Assembly: GCA_017511325.1 (NCBI GenBank)
Contig: JAFWKS010000235.1
Coordinates: 1-7,662, forward strand
Origin: Erysipelotrichaceae bacterium
GTDB lineage: Bacteria; Bacillota_I; Bacilli_A; Erysipelotrichales; Erysipelotrichaceae
Direction: 5' to 3'
DNA: 7,662 nt
The translations under genes were made by a program, and so were the position numbers. The notes under the pieces were generated by a model that saw nothing but the letters and a program-made list of their open reading frames with translations, was not told where the DNA came from and searched no databases. This document shows positions 1 through 6,285 of the stretch, piece by piece (position 1 is the stretch's first letter; each line of letters opens with the position of its first letter).

Positions 1-1
1 A

Positions 2-1678
2 AAGAATGCCGGAACAGGTACGATGCTGGATGCGGACAACCTGACCAGCTTTATCGAATACTGTTCTGACAAATTCCCGGCAAACCGTTATGCCTTGATC
101 ATGTGGGATCATGGCGGAGGTTCGATCAGCGGTTACGGCTATGATGAAAAGTATCCTGATGTCAATCCGATGACACTGGCTGATATCGATAGAGCATTGA
201 CCGATGCGGATGTTGCTTTTGACTTCGTTGGTTTCGATGCCTGTTTGATGGCGACAGCTGAAACGGCTATCATGCTGGGAGAACATGCCGATTATCTGAT
301 CGCTTCAGAAGAATCTGAACCGGGCATCGGCTGGTACTACACTGACTGGCTCAGCAAGCTGGCCAGGAACACTTCAATGCCGACTGTTGAGATAGGTAAG
401 AATATTGCCGATGACTTCGTATATCACAGCAAGAAGGAAGCTCAAGGCCAGCCTGCTACACTTTCGGTCGTAGACCTGGCAGAGATCCAGGATATCATTC
501 CTAATAAGCTCAGTGCCTATTCTCTGGCTACAGAACAGCTGATCAGCAGCGACTTCAATACTGTTGCTGCAGCAAGAAGCGGTTCTAGAGAATTTGCTGC
601 TGACTGCTACATCGATATGGTCGATATGGTTGATATGACTTCTCAGATCAATTCTCCGGAAGCTCTCGATCTGACCAGATCATTGATGAATGCGATCAAA
701 TACAACAATACAACTTCAGACATTTCCAATGCCTATGGATTGTCTATCTATTTCCCGTACCGTTCAATGAAGTATGTGAACATGGCTTTAGATGTCTATG
801 ATGAGATAGAAATGGATAAGAACTATGCCAGCTGCGTAAGAAGCTTCGCCACATATGCGAGCTCCGGTCAGATGGCAGGTGCCGGAAACAGTTCAGCATA
901 CAGTTCATTCAGCGGCTATGATACTTCGGGCTATGCGAACATGACATCTGAAGAATTCCTGTACACACTGCTTGAACAGTTTGTGGATAGCTATTATGGC
1001 GATTATGCATGGTATGATCGAAGCAAGACTTCAGAAGTCGCCAAGTATATCGCCAGAAATCACTTTGACAGTGATCTTAACTGGAAAGACGGCAAGATCA
1101 CGCTCAGCAAGGAACAGTGGGATCTTGTTGACACCCTGAGGCTCAATGTCTTTATCGATGATGGCAAGGGCTATATCGAACTGGGCAAGGATGCGATATA
1201 CACGATCGAAGATGGTTCACTGCTTGAGCCTGAAGACATGACCTGGATGGCAGCTTCGATCGATAATGAGAACTGGCAGCTCGTCCCATACTACCATTTG
1301 TATCAGACGGAATATGATGATACGACGACCTACATGGGCCGGATCCCAGTCATCTATAACGGTGATTATGCCAACCTGGTGACTCTGATCTCTGATGATG
1401 AATTCGAAGTTGTCGGTGTGCTGATGGATTATCGTGATGAAGTCGATGTTGTGGCCAAGACTCTTACAGAACTAAGTGAAGGAGATGAGATCGAATTCAT
1501 CTGTGACTACTATGACTATGACGGTAACTATAATCACAGTTTCGTTCTTGGAAACAAGATCGTCATAAAAGATGAACTCTATCTTGGAGATGTGGATCTT
1601 AAAGACTACAAGACGCTGGCTTCATATGAATTCAAGGATATTTATCAGAAAGCTTATTATTCAAGCGCTGTAAAGTAG
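2..1678 (+). CDS. Clostripain-family (C11) cysteine protease, 5' end missing
   Basis: This is the C-terminal part of a peptidase C11 protein; the frame is open from base 2, so the true start and any signal peptide lie to the left. Counting from the first visible Met (base 23), the catalytic His is H30 in WDHGGG (codon 110-112) and the nucleophile is C74 in GFDACLMA (codon 242-244). The His-Cys spacing of 44 residues fits the family. The following stretch, with SEESEPGIGWYY, is also typical. C11 enzymes are usually secreted or surface-bound and cut after Arg or Lys. The protease domain ends near residue 280. A Ser/Gly/Tyr-rich linker (about 280-308) then leads to an acidic, Tyr- and Asp-rich C-terminal domain (about 310-551) that I cannot assign. 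The stop codon abuts the hpt ribosome-binding site. The family call is firm; substrate and localisation are inferred. Confidence 0.93.
   Translation, partial: KNAGTGTMLDADNLTSFIEYCSDKFPANRYALIMWDHGGGSISGYGYDEKYPDVNPMTLADIDRALTDADVAFDFVGFDACLMATAETAIMLGEHADYLIASEESEPGIGWYYTDWLSKLARNTSMPTVEIGKNIADDFVYHSKKEAQGQPATLSVVDLAEIQDIIPNKLSAYSLATEQLISSDFNTVAAARSGSREFAADCYIDMVDMVDMTSQINSPEALDLTRSLMNAIKYNNTTSDISNAYGLSIYFPYRSMKYVNMALDVYDEIEMDKNYASCVRSFATYASSGQMAGAGNSSAYSSFSGYDTSGYANMTSEEFLYTLLEQFVDSYYGDYAWYDRSKTSEVAKYIARNHFDSDLNWKDGKITLSKEQWDLVDTLRLNVFIDDGKGYIELGKDAIYTIEDGSLLEPEDMTWMAASIDNENWQLVPYYHLYQTEYDDTTTYMGRIPVIYNGDYANLVTLISDDEFEVVGVLMDYRDEVDVVAKTLTELSEGDEIEFICDYYDYDGNYNHSFVLGNKIVIKDELYLGDVDLKDYKTLASYEFKDIYQKAYYSSAVK
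614..640 (+). repeat. Three 9-base tandem units inside the C11 protease gene
   Basis: Three adjacent 9-base units, GATATGGTC, GATATGGTT and GATATGACT, encode the run DMVDMVDMT. The reading frame is kept. C11 proteins commonly have a single acidic/hydrophobic D-M-V-D-L type motif here, so one unit may be a small in-frame duplication. Confidence 0.6.
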
Positions 1679-1680
1679 GT
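1674..1680 (+). promoter_or_regulatory. Ribosome-binding site of the Hpt gene
   Basis: AAGTAGG overlaps the stop codon of the protease gene and lies seven bases before the ATG at 1688. It resembles AAGGAGG with one change. It favours ATG 1688 over the in-frame GTG at 1679, which would lie inside the site itself. Confidence 0.55.
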
Positions 1681-1687
1681 GCAGGAA

Positions 1688-2032
1688 ATGCTTAGCATAG
1701 AAAAACTGCAGGAATACGGTGCTGATACCGCGACGGGACTTGAACGCTGCATGAATTCTGAAGATTTCTACTTCAGGATGATCGGTATGCTGCCGGGAGA
1801 AAAAAGCTTCTGCAGGCTTGAAGAAGCTCTGAAAGAAGATGATCTGGACAAAGCTTTTGAAGCAGCTCATGCTTTGAAAGGCGTCGCTGGCAACCTGTCC
1901 CTGACTCCGCTTTATAATGAAGCGGTCGAGATCACCGAACTCTTAAGAGCCAGGACCAGGATGGATTATACTGAGCATCTAAACAGGATCCTTGATCAAA
2001 GAGAAAAGATCAGGAAACTGATCGAAGAATGA
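1688..2032 (+). CDS. Stand-alone Hpt (histidine phosphotransfer) domain protein
   Basis: This 114-residue protein is made almost entirely of one Hpt four-helix domain. The signature is AHALKGVAGNLSL, with the phospho-accepting histidine at H61 (codon 1868-1870), matching the HxLKGxAxxLG pattern. Hpt proteins relay phosphate between the receiver domain of a hybrid histidine kinase and a final response regulator in the cytoplasm. No kinase or receiver gene is visible nearby, so the partners are unknown. The preceding helix, with an alternating acidic/basic pattern, and the C-terminal helix (about 92-114) complete the expected fold. The start is ATG 1688, chosen for its upstream AAGTAGG; GTG 1679 would add three residues. 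The gene is nine bases before a strong terminator and probably shares a transcript with the protease gene. The family call is strong; its pathway cannot be seen. Confidence 0.85.
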   Translation: MLSIEKLQEYGADTATGLERCMNSEDFYFRMIGMLPGEKSFCRLEEALKEDDLDKAFEAAHALKGVAGNLSLTPLYNEAVEITELLRARTRMDYTEHLNRILDQREKIRKLIEE

Positions 2033-2041
2033 TCTGATACG

Positions 2042-2086
2042 AATACCGGAAATGATTCCACGGGATAGCTTCCGGTATTTTTCTTT
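2042..2086 (+). terminator. Rho-independent terminator after the Hpt gene
   Basis: A perfect 10-bp stem pairs AATACCGGAA (2042-2051) with TTCCGGTATT (2070-2079). The 18-base loop can form a weak further helix, and a T-rich tail (TTTCTTT, 2080-2086) follows. It starts nine bases after the Hpt stop codon and separates the protease/Hpt unit from the downstream operon. Confidence 0.88.
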
Positions 2087-2102
2087 ATATGGAAATAAAA
2101 GT

Positions 2103-2108
2103 TATAAT
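2103..2108 (+). promoter_or_regulatory. Candidate -10 box of the seven-gene operon
   Basis: A perfect TATAAT stands between the terminator and the pseudouridine synthase gene. A -35 box at the usual distance would fall in the T-rich terminator tail (around 2080-2085) and matches TTGACA poorly. There is no TG extension. The predicted transcription start, about seven bases downstream, is at or next to the ATG at 2115. Confidence 0.45.
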
Positions 2109-2114
2109 TATTAC

Positions 2115-3014
2115 ATGCAATATACTCTTAATGAAAAATGGCTTCATATCGATATCAGCTCTTTGTTTGTGAAAACGATCCAGGAGTTTTTTGATGAGTA
2201 TATCCCTTCCAAGAAGGTCCAGCATCTTCTCATCCAGAATAAGCATATCCTTCTTGACGGCAATCCAGTCAAAAGAGAAGATGACATCGTCGGTCTCAGC
2301 CTTGATATAAATATCTATCCCGAGACTTATGCCTATGATAAAAACGATATGAAACTTGATGTCGTATATGAAGATGAGATCATCCTGATCGTCAACAAGC
2401 CAAAGGATGTTCTGGTCCATTCCGACGGAAATGAAGAGATGACACTTACCAAAATGGTCGAATCATATTACAGCGACAAAAACTATATTTCAGCTTTGCC
2501 TATCCACAGACTGGATAAGGAGACAAGTGGCCTTGTCGTATATTCAAAATCAGTTGTGTTCCAGCCGCTGCTTGATCTTTATCTTTCACAGAAAAAGATC
2601 AGAAGAAACTACCTCGCTTTTACCGAAGGCAGAATGGAGCCGGGCAAGATCATGACTATCGATAAGCCTATCGGCAAGGATCGTCACAATCCAAACAAAC
2701 GCATCATATACAAGAACGGTCAGGATGCTTTGACTAAAGTCAGATGTATTGGCGTCAATAAAGCTAAGAATTATTCGATCATGATGTGTTCCTTGGAGAC
2801 AGGAAGGACGCACCAGATCAGGGTGCATCTTAGTTCGATCGGTCATCCGATCCTCAATGATGATCTCTATGGTCATCAAAGCGATCTGTGCATCAGGATG
2901 GGTCTGTTCGCCGAAAGCATTGAGATGTATCATCCGCTCAAGGAAGAGAATCTAAGCGTTGAGTGTGATCTGCCAAATGATCTGAACAGGCTCTATATGG
3001 AAGGTCTAAAATGA
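2115..3014 (+). CDS. RluA-family 23S-type rRNA/tRNA pseudouridine synthase
   Basis: The 299-residue protein isomerises uridine to pseudouridine in structured RNA; the exact target site cannot be read from sequence. An S4-like RNA-binding segment lies at about residues 18-70. The catalytic domain (about 80-290) carries HRLDKETSGLVV, with the catalytic aspartate D134 (codon 2514-2516), and the C-terminal RTHQIRVHL...HPILNDDLYG block at 231-253. Both are diagnostic for RluA/RluC/RluD relatives. The start was set at ATG 2115, giving MQYTLNEKW. An upstream in-frame ATG at 2052 lies inside the terminator hairpin and would add non-homologous residues. No Shine-Dalgarno sequence precedes ATG 2115, and a TATAAT box ends six bases before it, so translation may be leaderless. 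It is the first gene of the operon and overlaps the next by ATGA. Confidence 0.92.
   Translation: MQYTLNEKWLHIDISSLFVKTIQEFFDEYIPSKKVQHLLIQNKHILLDGNPVKREDDIVGLSLDINIYPETYAYDKNDMKLDVVYEDEIILIVNKPKDVLVHSDGNEEMTLTKMVESYYSDKNYISALPIHRLDKETSGLVVYSKSVVFQPLLDLYLSQKKIRRNYLAFTEGRMEPGKIMTIDKPIGKDRHNPNKRIIYKNGQDALTKVRCIGVNKAKNYSIMMCSLETGRTHQIRVHLSSIGHPILNDDLYGHQSDLCIRMGLFAESIEMYHPLKEENLSVECDLPNDLNRLYMEGLK
2999..3004 (+). promoter_or_regulatory. Ribosome-binding site of the YbaK-family gene
   Basis: GGAAGG lies six bases before the ATG at 3011, inside the last codons of the pseudouridine synthase gene. It is one of the two well-placed internal Shine-Dalgarno sites in the operon and fixes the start. Confidence 0.65.
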
Positions 3015-3478
3015 AGACGAATGCCATGAGGATGCTGGATCAGGGCAAGGTCAAATATGAAGTTCTGGAATACAGTATCGACAAAGATAAATTCTCGGGT
3101 GAAGCTGTATCTGATCTTCTGAACCTGGAATATAAACAATGTTACAAGACACTGGCTCTGATGCATGATCACGATGTCTACATCTGTGTGATCTCGGTAG
3201 CCGATGAGATCGATCTCAAAAAATGTGCCAGACAGCTTAACGTTAAAAACCTGGAAATGGTGCATGTAAAAGATCTGCTTAGATTGGTGGGCTATGAAAG
3301 AGGATCAGTATCACCGATCGGAGTAAAGAAAAACAAGGGGATCGTCTTTGATGATGAAGTCATGAATCACGAAACGATCGAAATAAGCGGCGGCCAGTTC
3401 GGCATCGGCCTCAAGGTGAACCGTGACGAGCTGCTCGATTATCTTAAAGCAGAAGTGAAAGACATAGTAAAAGAATGA
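3011..3478 (+). CDS. ybaK: YbaK/ProX-type aminoacyl-tRNA editing deacylase
   Basis: This 155-residue protein matches the YbaK/EbsC single-domain editing family over its full length. Members such as E. coli YbaK hydrolyse Cys-tRNA(Pro), which prolyl-tRNA synthetase makes by mistake. Visible landmarks are the YKTLAL block with the invariant lysine K46, the DEIDLKKCARQLNVKNLEM segment at 65-83, GYERGSVSPIG at 94-104 (substrate pocket loop), and ISGGQFGIGL at 125-134. Length is normal for the family. The gene overlaps both neighbours by ATGA and has a good GGAAGG site. The family call is secure. Specificity for Cys-tRNA(Pro) is inferred, because related clades edit other mischarged tRNAs. Confidence 0.9.
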   Translation: MKTNAMRMLDQGKVKYEVLEYSIDKDKFSGEAVSDLLNLEYKQCYKTLALMHDHDVYICVISVADEIDLKKCARQLNVKNLEMVHVKDLLRLVGYERGSVSPIGVKKNKGIVFDDEVMNHETIEISGGQFGIGLKVNRDELLDYLKAEVKDIVKE

Positions 3479-4101
3479 AATATGATGCAATAATAGTGGC
3501 TTCTGGCAAAGGCCAGAGAGCCAATCTCGGTTATAATAAGGTCTTCTACAAACTGAAAGATGGAAGAAGCGTTTTAGACTGCTCGATCGCAAAATTTGCG
3601 GATGATCCTGACTGCTACAAGATCATTGTTGTGACTAATCCTGAATATTTCCATGAAGTCAAAGGCCAGAAGGTCACTATCGTTGAAGGCGGCAAGGAGA
3701 GAAGAGATTCTGTCTATAACGGGCTTAAAAAAGTTGAAAGTGAATATGTATTGATCCATGACGGTGCAAGGCCATATCTGCATATCGAAGCCCTTAATGA
3801 GCTTAAGGAAAAGCTGAGTCAGAATGACTGCGTGGTTTTAGGCAAGATCGCTACTGATACGATCAAGCTGATCGAAGAAGATACGGTTGTAGAAACGATC
3901 GACCGCAACAAGATCTTTCAGGCCGAAACTCCGCAGGGGTTCAAGAGCGAGCTTATCAAGAACGCCTATGAAAACTGCGCGGATATCAATTTCACTGATG
4001 ATTGTTCACTAGTTGAATCGCTGGGCTACAAAGTCAGGATTGTCATTGACCGCTTTGACAATAAGAAACTTACGAAAGAAGAAGATTTTCTCGATTTATG
4101 A
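3475..4101 (+). CDS. ispD: 2-C-methyl-D-erythritol 4-phosphate cytidylyltransferase (IspD)
   Basis: IspD couples MEP with CTP to make CDP-methylerythritol in the MEP route to isopentenyl diphosphate. The 208-residue protein has a nucleotidyltransferase fold with IIVASGKGQR at 6-15 (CTP loop), K22 at the position of the conserved Lys, GGKERRDSVYNGL at 72-84, HDGARP at 95-100 with the metal-binding D96, ATDTIK, ETPQGF and TDDCSLVE. The C-terminus, DNKKLTKEEDFLDL, matches the family's final NxKxTxxEDL motif. It is somewhat shorter than most IspD proteins (about 225-235). The CTP loop reads ASGKGQRAN rather than the usual AAGxGxRMG. The start ATG overlaps the ybaK stop and has no visible Shine-Dalgarno site, so translation probably depends on coupling. 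Together with ispE downstream it shows that the organism uses the MEP pathway. Confidence 0.93.
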   Translation: MKYDAIIVASGKGQRANLGYNKVFYKLKDGRSVLDCSIAKFADDPDCYKIIVVTNPEYFHEVKGQKVTIVEGGKERRDSVYNGLKKVESEYVLIHDGARPYLHIEALNELKEKLSQNDCVVLGKIATDTIKLIEEDTVVETIDRNKIFQAETPQGFKSELIKNAYENCADINFTDDCSLVESLGYKVRIVIDRFDNKKLTKEEDFLDL

Positions 4102-4616
4102 TCAAGGAACTGATTGTTGTAGAAGGAAAGAACGATACAAAAAGACTGCAGTCTTTTTTTGATGTTGAGACAATCGAAACTCATGGCCTGGGATTAAACA
4201 GACAGACGATCGAACTGGTGAAAGAAGCCAATGAAAAAAGAGGGGTGATCCTGTTCCTTGATCCTGATACGCCAGGAGAGAAGATCAGAAAAAAGCTCAA
4301 TGATGAGATCCCGAATTTAAAGAACGCATTTATCCTCAAAGAGGATGGAAGGACATCCAGAAAAGTCGGTATCGAACACGCTTCAAAAGAAGTACTGGAA
4401 GAAGCTTTGAATAATCTGATCACCTATACTGACAGTAAAAGTTCCATCTCGATGCAGGAATTCTATCAGCTGGGACTAAGCGGAAATGATGATTCTGCTT
4501 TAAGAAGAGAAAAGGTATACAGGCATTTTCATCTGGGCAAATGCAACGGCAAGACCTTGTTCAAAAGGCTGAATATGCTGGGAATAGACAAGGATGAGAT
4601 AGAAAAGATACTATGA
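4098..4616 (+). CDS. rnmV: Ribonuclease M5 (5S rRNA maturation)
   Basis: RNase M5 cuts precursor 5S rRNA to its mature ends in low-GC Gram-positive bacteria, acting on the ribosomal protein L18-bound precursor in Bacillus. The 172-residue protein begins with a Toprim domain (about 1-95). The catalytic glutamate is E9 in VVEGKNDT, and the acidic DxD pair is D55 and D57 in FLDPDTPGEKIRKKL. The C-terminal part (about 96-172), with the motif GLSGNDDSALRREKV, is the M5-specific domain. This separates it from other Toprim proteins such as primases. It sits directly before ksgA, the standard M5 location. The start overlaps the ispD stop by ATGA and lacks a good ribosome-binding site. Confidence 0.94.
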   Translation: MIKELIVVEGKNDTKRLQSFFDVETIETHGLGLNRQTIELVKEANEKRGVILFLDPDTPGEKIRKKLNDEIPNLKNAFILKEDGRTSRKVGIEHASKEVLEEALNNLITYTDSKSSISMQEFYQLGLSGNDDSALRREKVYRHFHLGKCNGKTLFKRLNMLGIDKDEIEKIL

Positions 4617-5422
4617 TCTCAAACATCAGCTATGTCAAGGAAGTGATGGGAGAATTAAAGGCCAAGAAAAAGTATGGCCAGAATTTTCTTATTGATTCCA
4701 ACGTGGTGGACAAGATCGCGAAAAATGCCTGCGACAGCGCACTCACGACGATCGAGATCGGACCGGGATTAGGTGCACTGACGGAAATGCTTTTGAAGTA
4801 TTCCAAAGACGTTGAGGCTTATGAGATCGATAAAGATATGTATGAGATCCTGAAAAGAAACATCGATGACAAGCGTCTTCATGTCTATCTTCAGGATTTC
4901 CTTGACGCTGATCTGAGCCGATATCAGGAAAAAGTTAACATCTGTGCCAATCTGCCTTACTATGTGACGACACCGATCCTATTCAAGATCTTTGAATCAG
5001 ATCTTGATATAAACAGGATCACGGTCATGGTCCAGAAGGAAGTCGGTGACAGACTCGCTGCTCAAACAGGAAGTGAAGACTATGGAGCACTTAGCATCGA
5101 AGTCCAGTATCTGTATGAAGTAAGGACGCAGATGAATGTTTCAAGAAAGGTCTTCTATCCTGAACCTAAAGTTGACAGTGCCATAATCTCCTTTAGACCG
5201 ATCAGGGAAAGAAACAAGCAGTTTGAAGATGGATTCTTCACGTTAGTGAAAAACAGTTTCCGGATGAGAAGAAAAACCCTGTACAATAACCTTAAGGATC
5301 TCTATGACAAGGATGTCATCGAAAAGATGTACTCTGATCTGAAACTTGATGGAAATATCAGAGCGCAGCAGATCGATCTGGATACATTTATTGAAATATA
5401 CAAGGAACTTGGAAGGATATGA
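4613..5422 (+). CDS. rsmA: 16S rRNA adenine dimethyltransferase KsgA/RsmA
   Basis: KsgA uses S-adenosylmethionine to dimethylate two adjacent adenines in the 3'-terminal hairpin loop of 16S rRNA, late in small-subunit assembly. Loss of the activity gives kasugamycin resistance in many bacteria. The 269-residue protein has KKYGQNFLID at 19-28, the SAM motif IEIGPGLGALT at 47-57, the acidic EID at 71-73, the catalytic NLPYY at 113-117, and FYPEPKVDSAII at 181-192. The start at ATG 4613 is preferred over ATG 4646, because the residues before M12 (YVKEVM) align with the usual N-terminus and the ATGA overlap is the operon's pattern. No strong Shine-Dalgarno precedes 4613. Confidence 0.95.
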   Translation: MISNISYVKEVMGELKAKKKYGQNFLIDSNVVDKIAKNACDSALTTIEIGPGLGALTEMLLKYSKDVEAYEIDKDMYEILKRNIDDKRLHVYLQDFLDADLSRYQEKVNICANLPYYVTTPILFKIFESDLDINRITVMVQKEVGDRLAAQTGSEDYGALSIEVQYLYEVRTQMNVSRKVFYPEPKVDSAIISFRPIRERNKQFEDGFFTLVKNSFRMRRKTLYNNLKDLYDKDVIEKMYSDLKLDGNIRAQQIDLDTFIEIYKELGRI

Positions 5423-6285
5423 TAGCTAGAGCGTATGCAAAAATAAATCTTTCCCTGGATGTTTTCAATATCAGGGAAGACGGTTACCATGACATCAATT
5501 CGATAATGATACCGATCCATTTTTATGATGAACTGGAGATCAGGATCCAGGATCATGATGAATATGAATGCAACAAGTCTTTCATCCATTTCAACGAATA
5601 CAATTCAATTATCAAAATGATAAGCATCCTGAAGGAAAGATACAGCATCAGCGATCATTACTACATAAAGCTTGATAAGCTGATCCCGATCAAGGCGGGA
5701 CTTGGCGGAGGAACATCTGATGCGGCTGCTGCATTAAGGATCTTTCAGAAAATGTACAACCTGCAGATGAGCGATGAAGAGATAATCGATATCTGCACAA
5801 GTGTGGGTGCTGATGTGCCTTTCAACTACTACAATGTTCCGGCTATCGTTTCCGGTATCGGTGACAGGATCGAAAAGATAAGTCTGGCCAGACAGTATTA
5901 TGTCCTGCTGGTAAAACCGAAGACCGGCGTTTCCACCAAGGCGGCTTATGAGCTGCTGGATATGAATAAATGCGACCATCCTGATATCGAAAGGCTCAAA
6001 AAGGCTCTTGAGAACGGTGACGATATCCATGGACTGCTGGGCAATTCACTTGAACAGCCGGCATTGCTTCTCAACGAAGAGATCGACACGATCATAAAGA
6101 AACTGAGATCATATGAGATCGGCGATGTGCTGATGTCGGGAAGCGGATCGACAGTCTTCTGCATCAGTGAAAATGAAGAAGAGATCCGCTACCTTTATCA
6201 GCAGTTAAGATCATCCCGGTACTTTGTGCGCTTTACTAAAACAATGAGTTATAATGATGATGAAATCAAGAGGAGATGGCAATGA
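5419..6285 (+). CDS. ispE: 4-diphosphocytidyl-2-C-methyl-D-erythritol kinase (IspE)
   Basis: IspE phosphorylates CDP-methylerythritol, the product of IspD, at its 2-hydroxyl with ATP. The 288-residue GHMP kinase has the N-terminal AKINLSLDV with K8, the ATP-binding PIKAGLGGGTSDAAAAL at 90-106, and SVGADVPF at 128-135 with the catalytic D132. The third GHMP motif is MSGSGSTVF at 239-247. Length is usual for the family. The start ATG overlaps the ksgA stop. A GGAAGG stretch (5411-5416) lies only two bases before the ATG, closer than ideal, so coupling to ksgA probably matters. The pair ispD/ispE brackets rnmV and ksgA in the same transcript. Confidence 0.94.
   Translation: MIARAYAKINLSLDVFNIREDGYHDINSIMIPIHFYDELEIRIQDHDEYECNKSFIHFNEYNSIIKMISILKERYSISDHYYIKLDKLIPIKAGLGGGTSDAAAALRIFQKMYNLQMSDEEIIDICTSVGADVPFNYYNVPAIVSGIGDRIEKISLARQYYVLLVKPKTGVSTKAAYELLDMNKCDHPDIERLKKALENGDDIHGLLGNSLEQPALLLNEEIDTIIKKLRSYEIGDVLMSGSGSTVFCISENEEEIRYLYQQLRSSRYFVRFTKTMSYNDDEIKRRWQ
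6271..6276 (+). promoter_or_regulatory. Ribosome-binding site of the Prs fusion gene
   Basis: AGGAGA lies five bases before the ATG at 6282 and is the best Shine-Dalgarno match of the operon. It supports initiation at the start of the N-terminal extension rather than at the Prs domain. Confidence 0.7.

Noticed and set aside
1679..1687. GTG start for the Hpt protein
   Set aside because: The GTG falls within the AAGTAGG/GTG ribosome-binding stretch and has no site of its own; ATG 1688 is well spaced.
1661..1870. 69-codon minus-strand open frame across the protease/Hpt junction
   Set aside because: It overlaps two well-supported genes and shows no family features or start signals.
2052..2114. 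Upstream in-frame ATG for the pseudouridine synthase, adding 21 residues
   Set aside because: It lies inside the terminator hairpin, upstream of the TATAAT box, and the added residues have no family resemblance.
2033..2114. Small RNA or riboswitch between the Hpt and pseudouridine synthase genes
   Set aside because: The gap is only 82 bases and is fully accounted for by a simple terminator and a -10 box; no conserved aptamer structure is visible.
4646..4648. Alternative ATG start for rsmA, with AAGGAA just upstream
   Set aside because: Residues before it still align with the usual KsgA N-terminus, and the AAGGAA spacing of three bases is too short.
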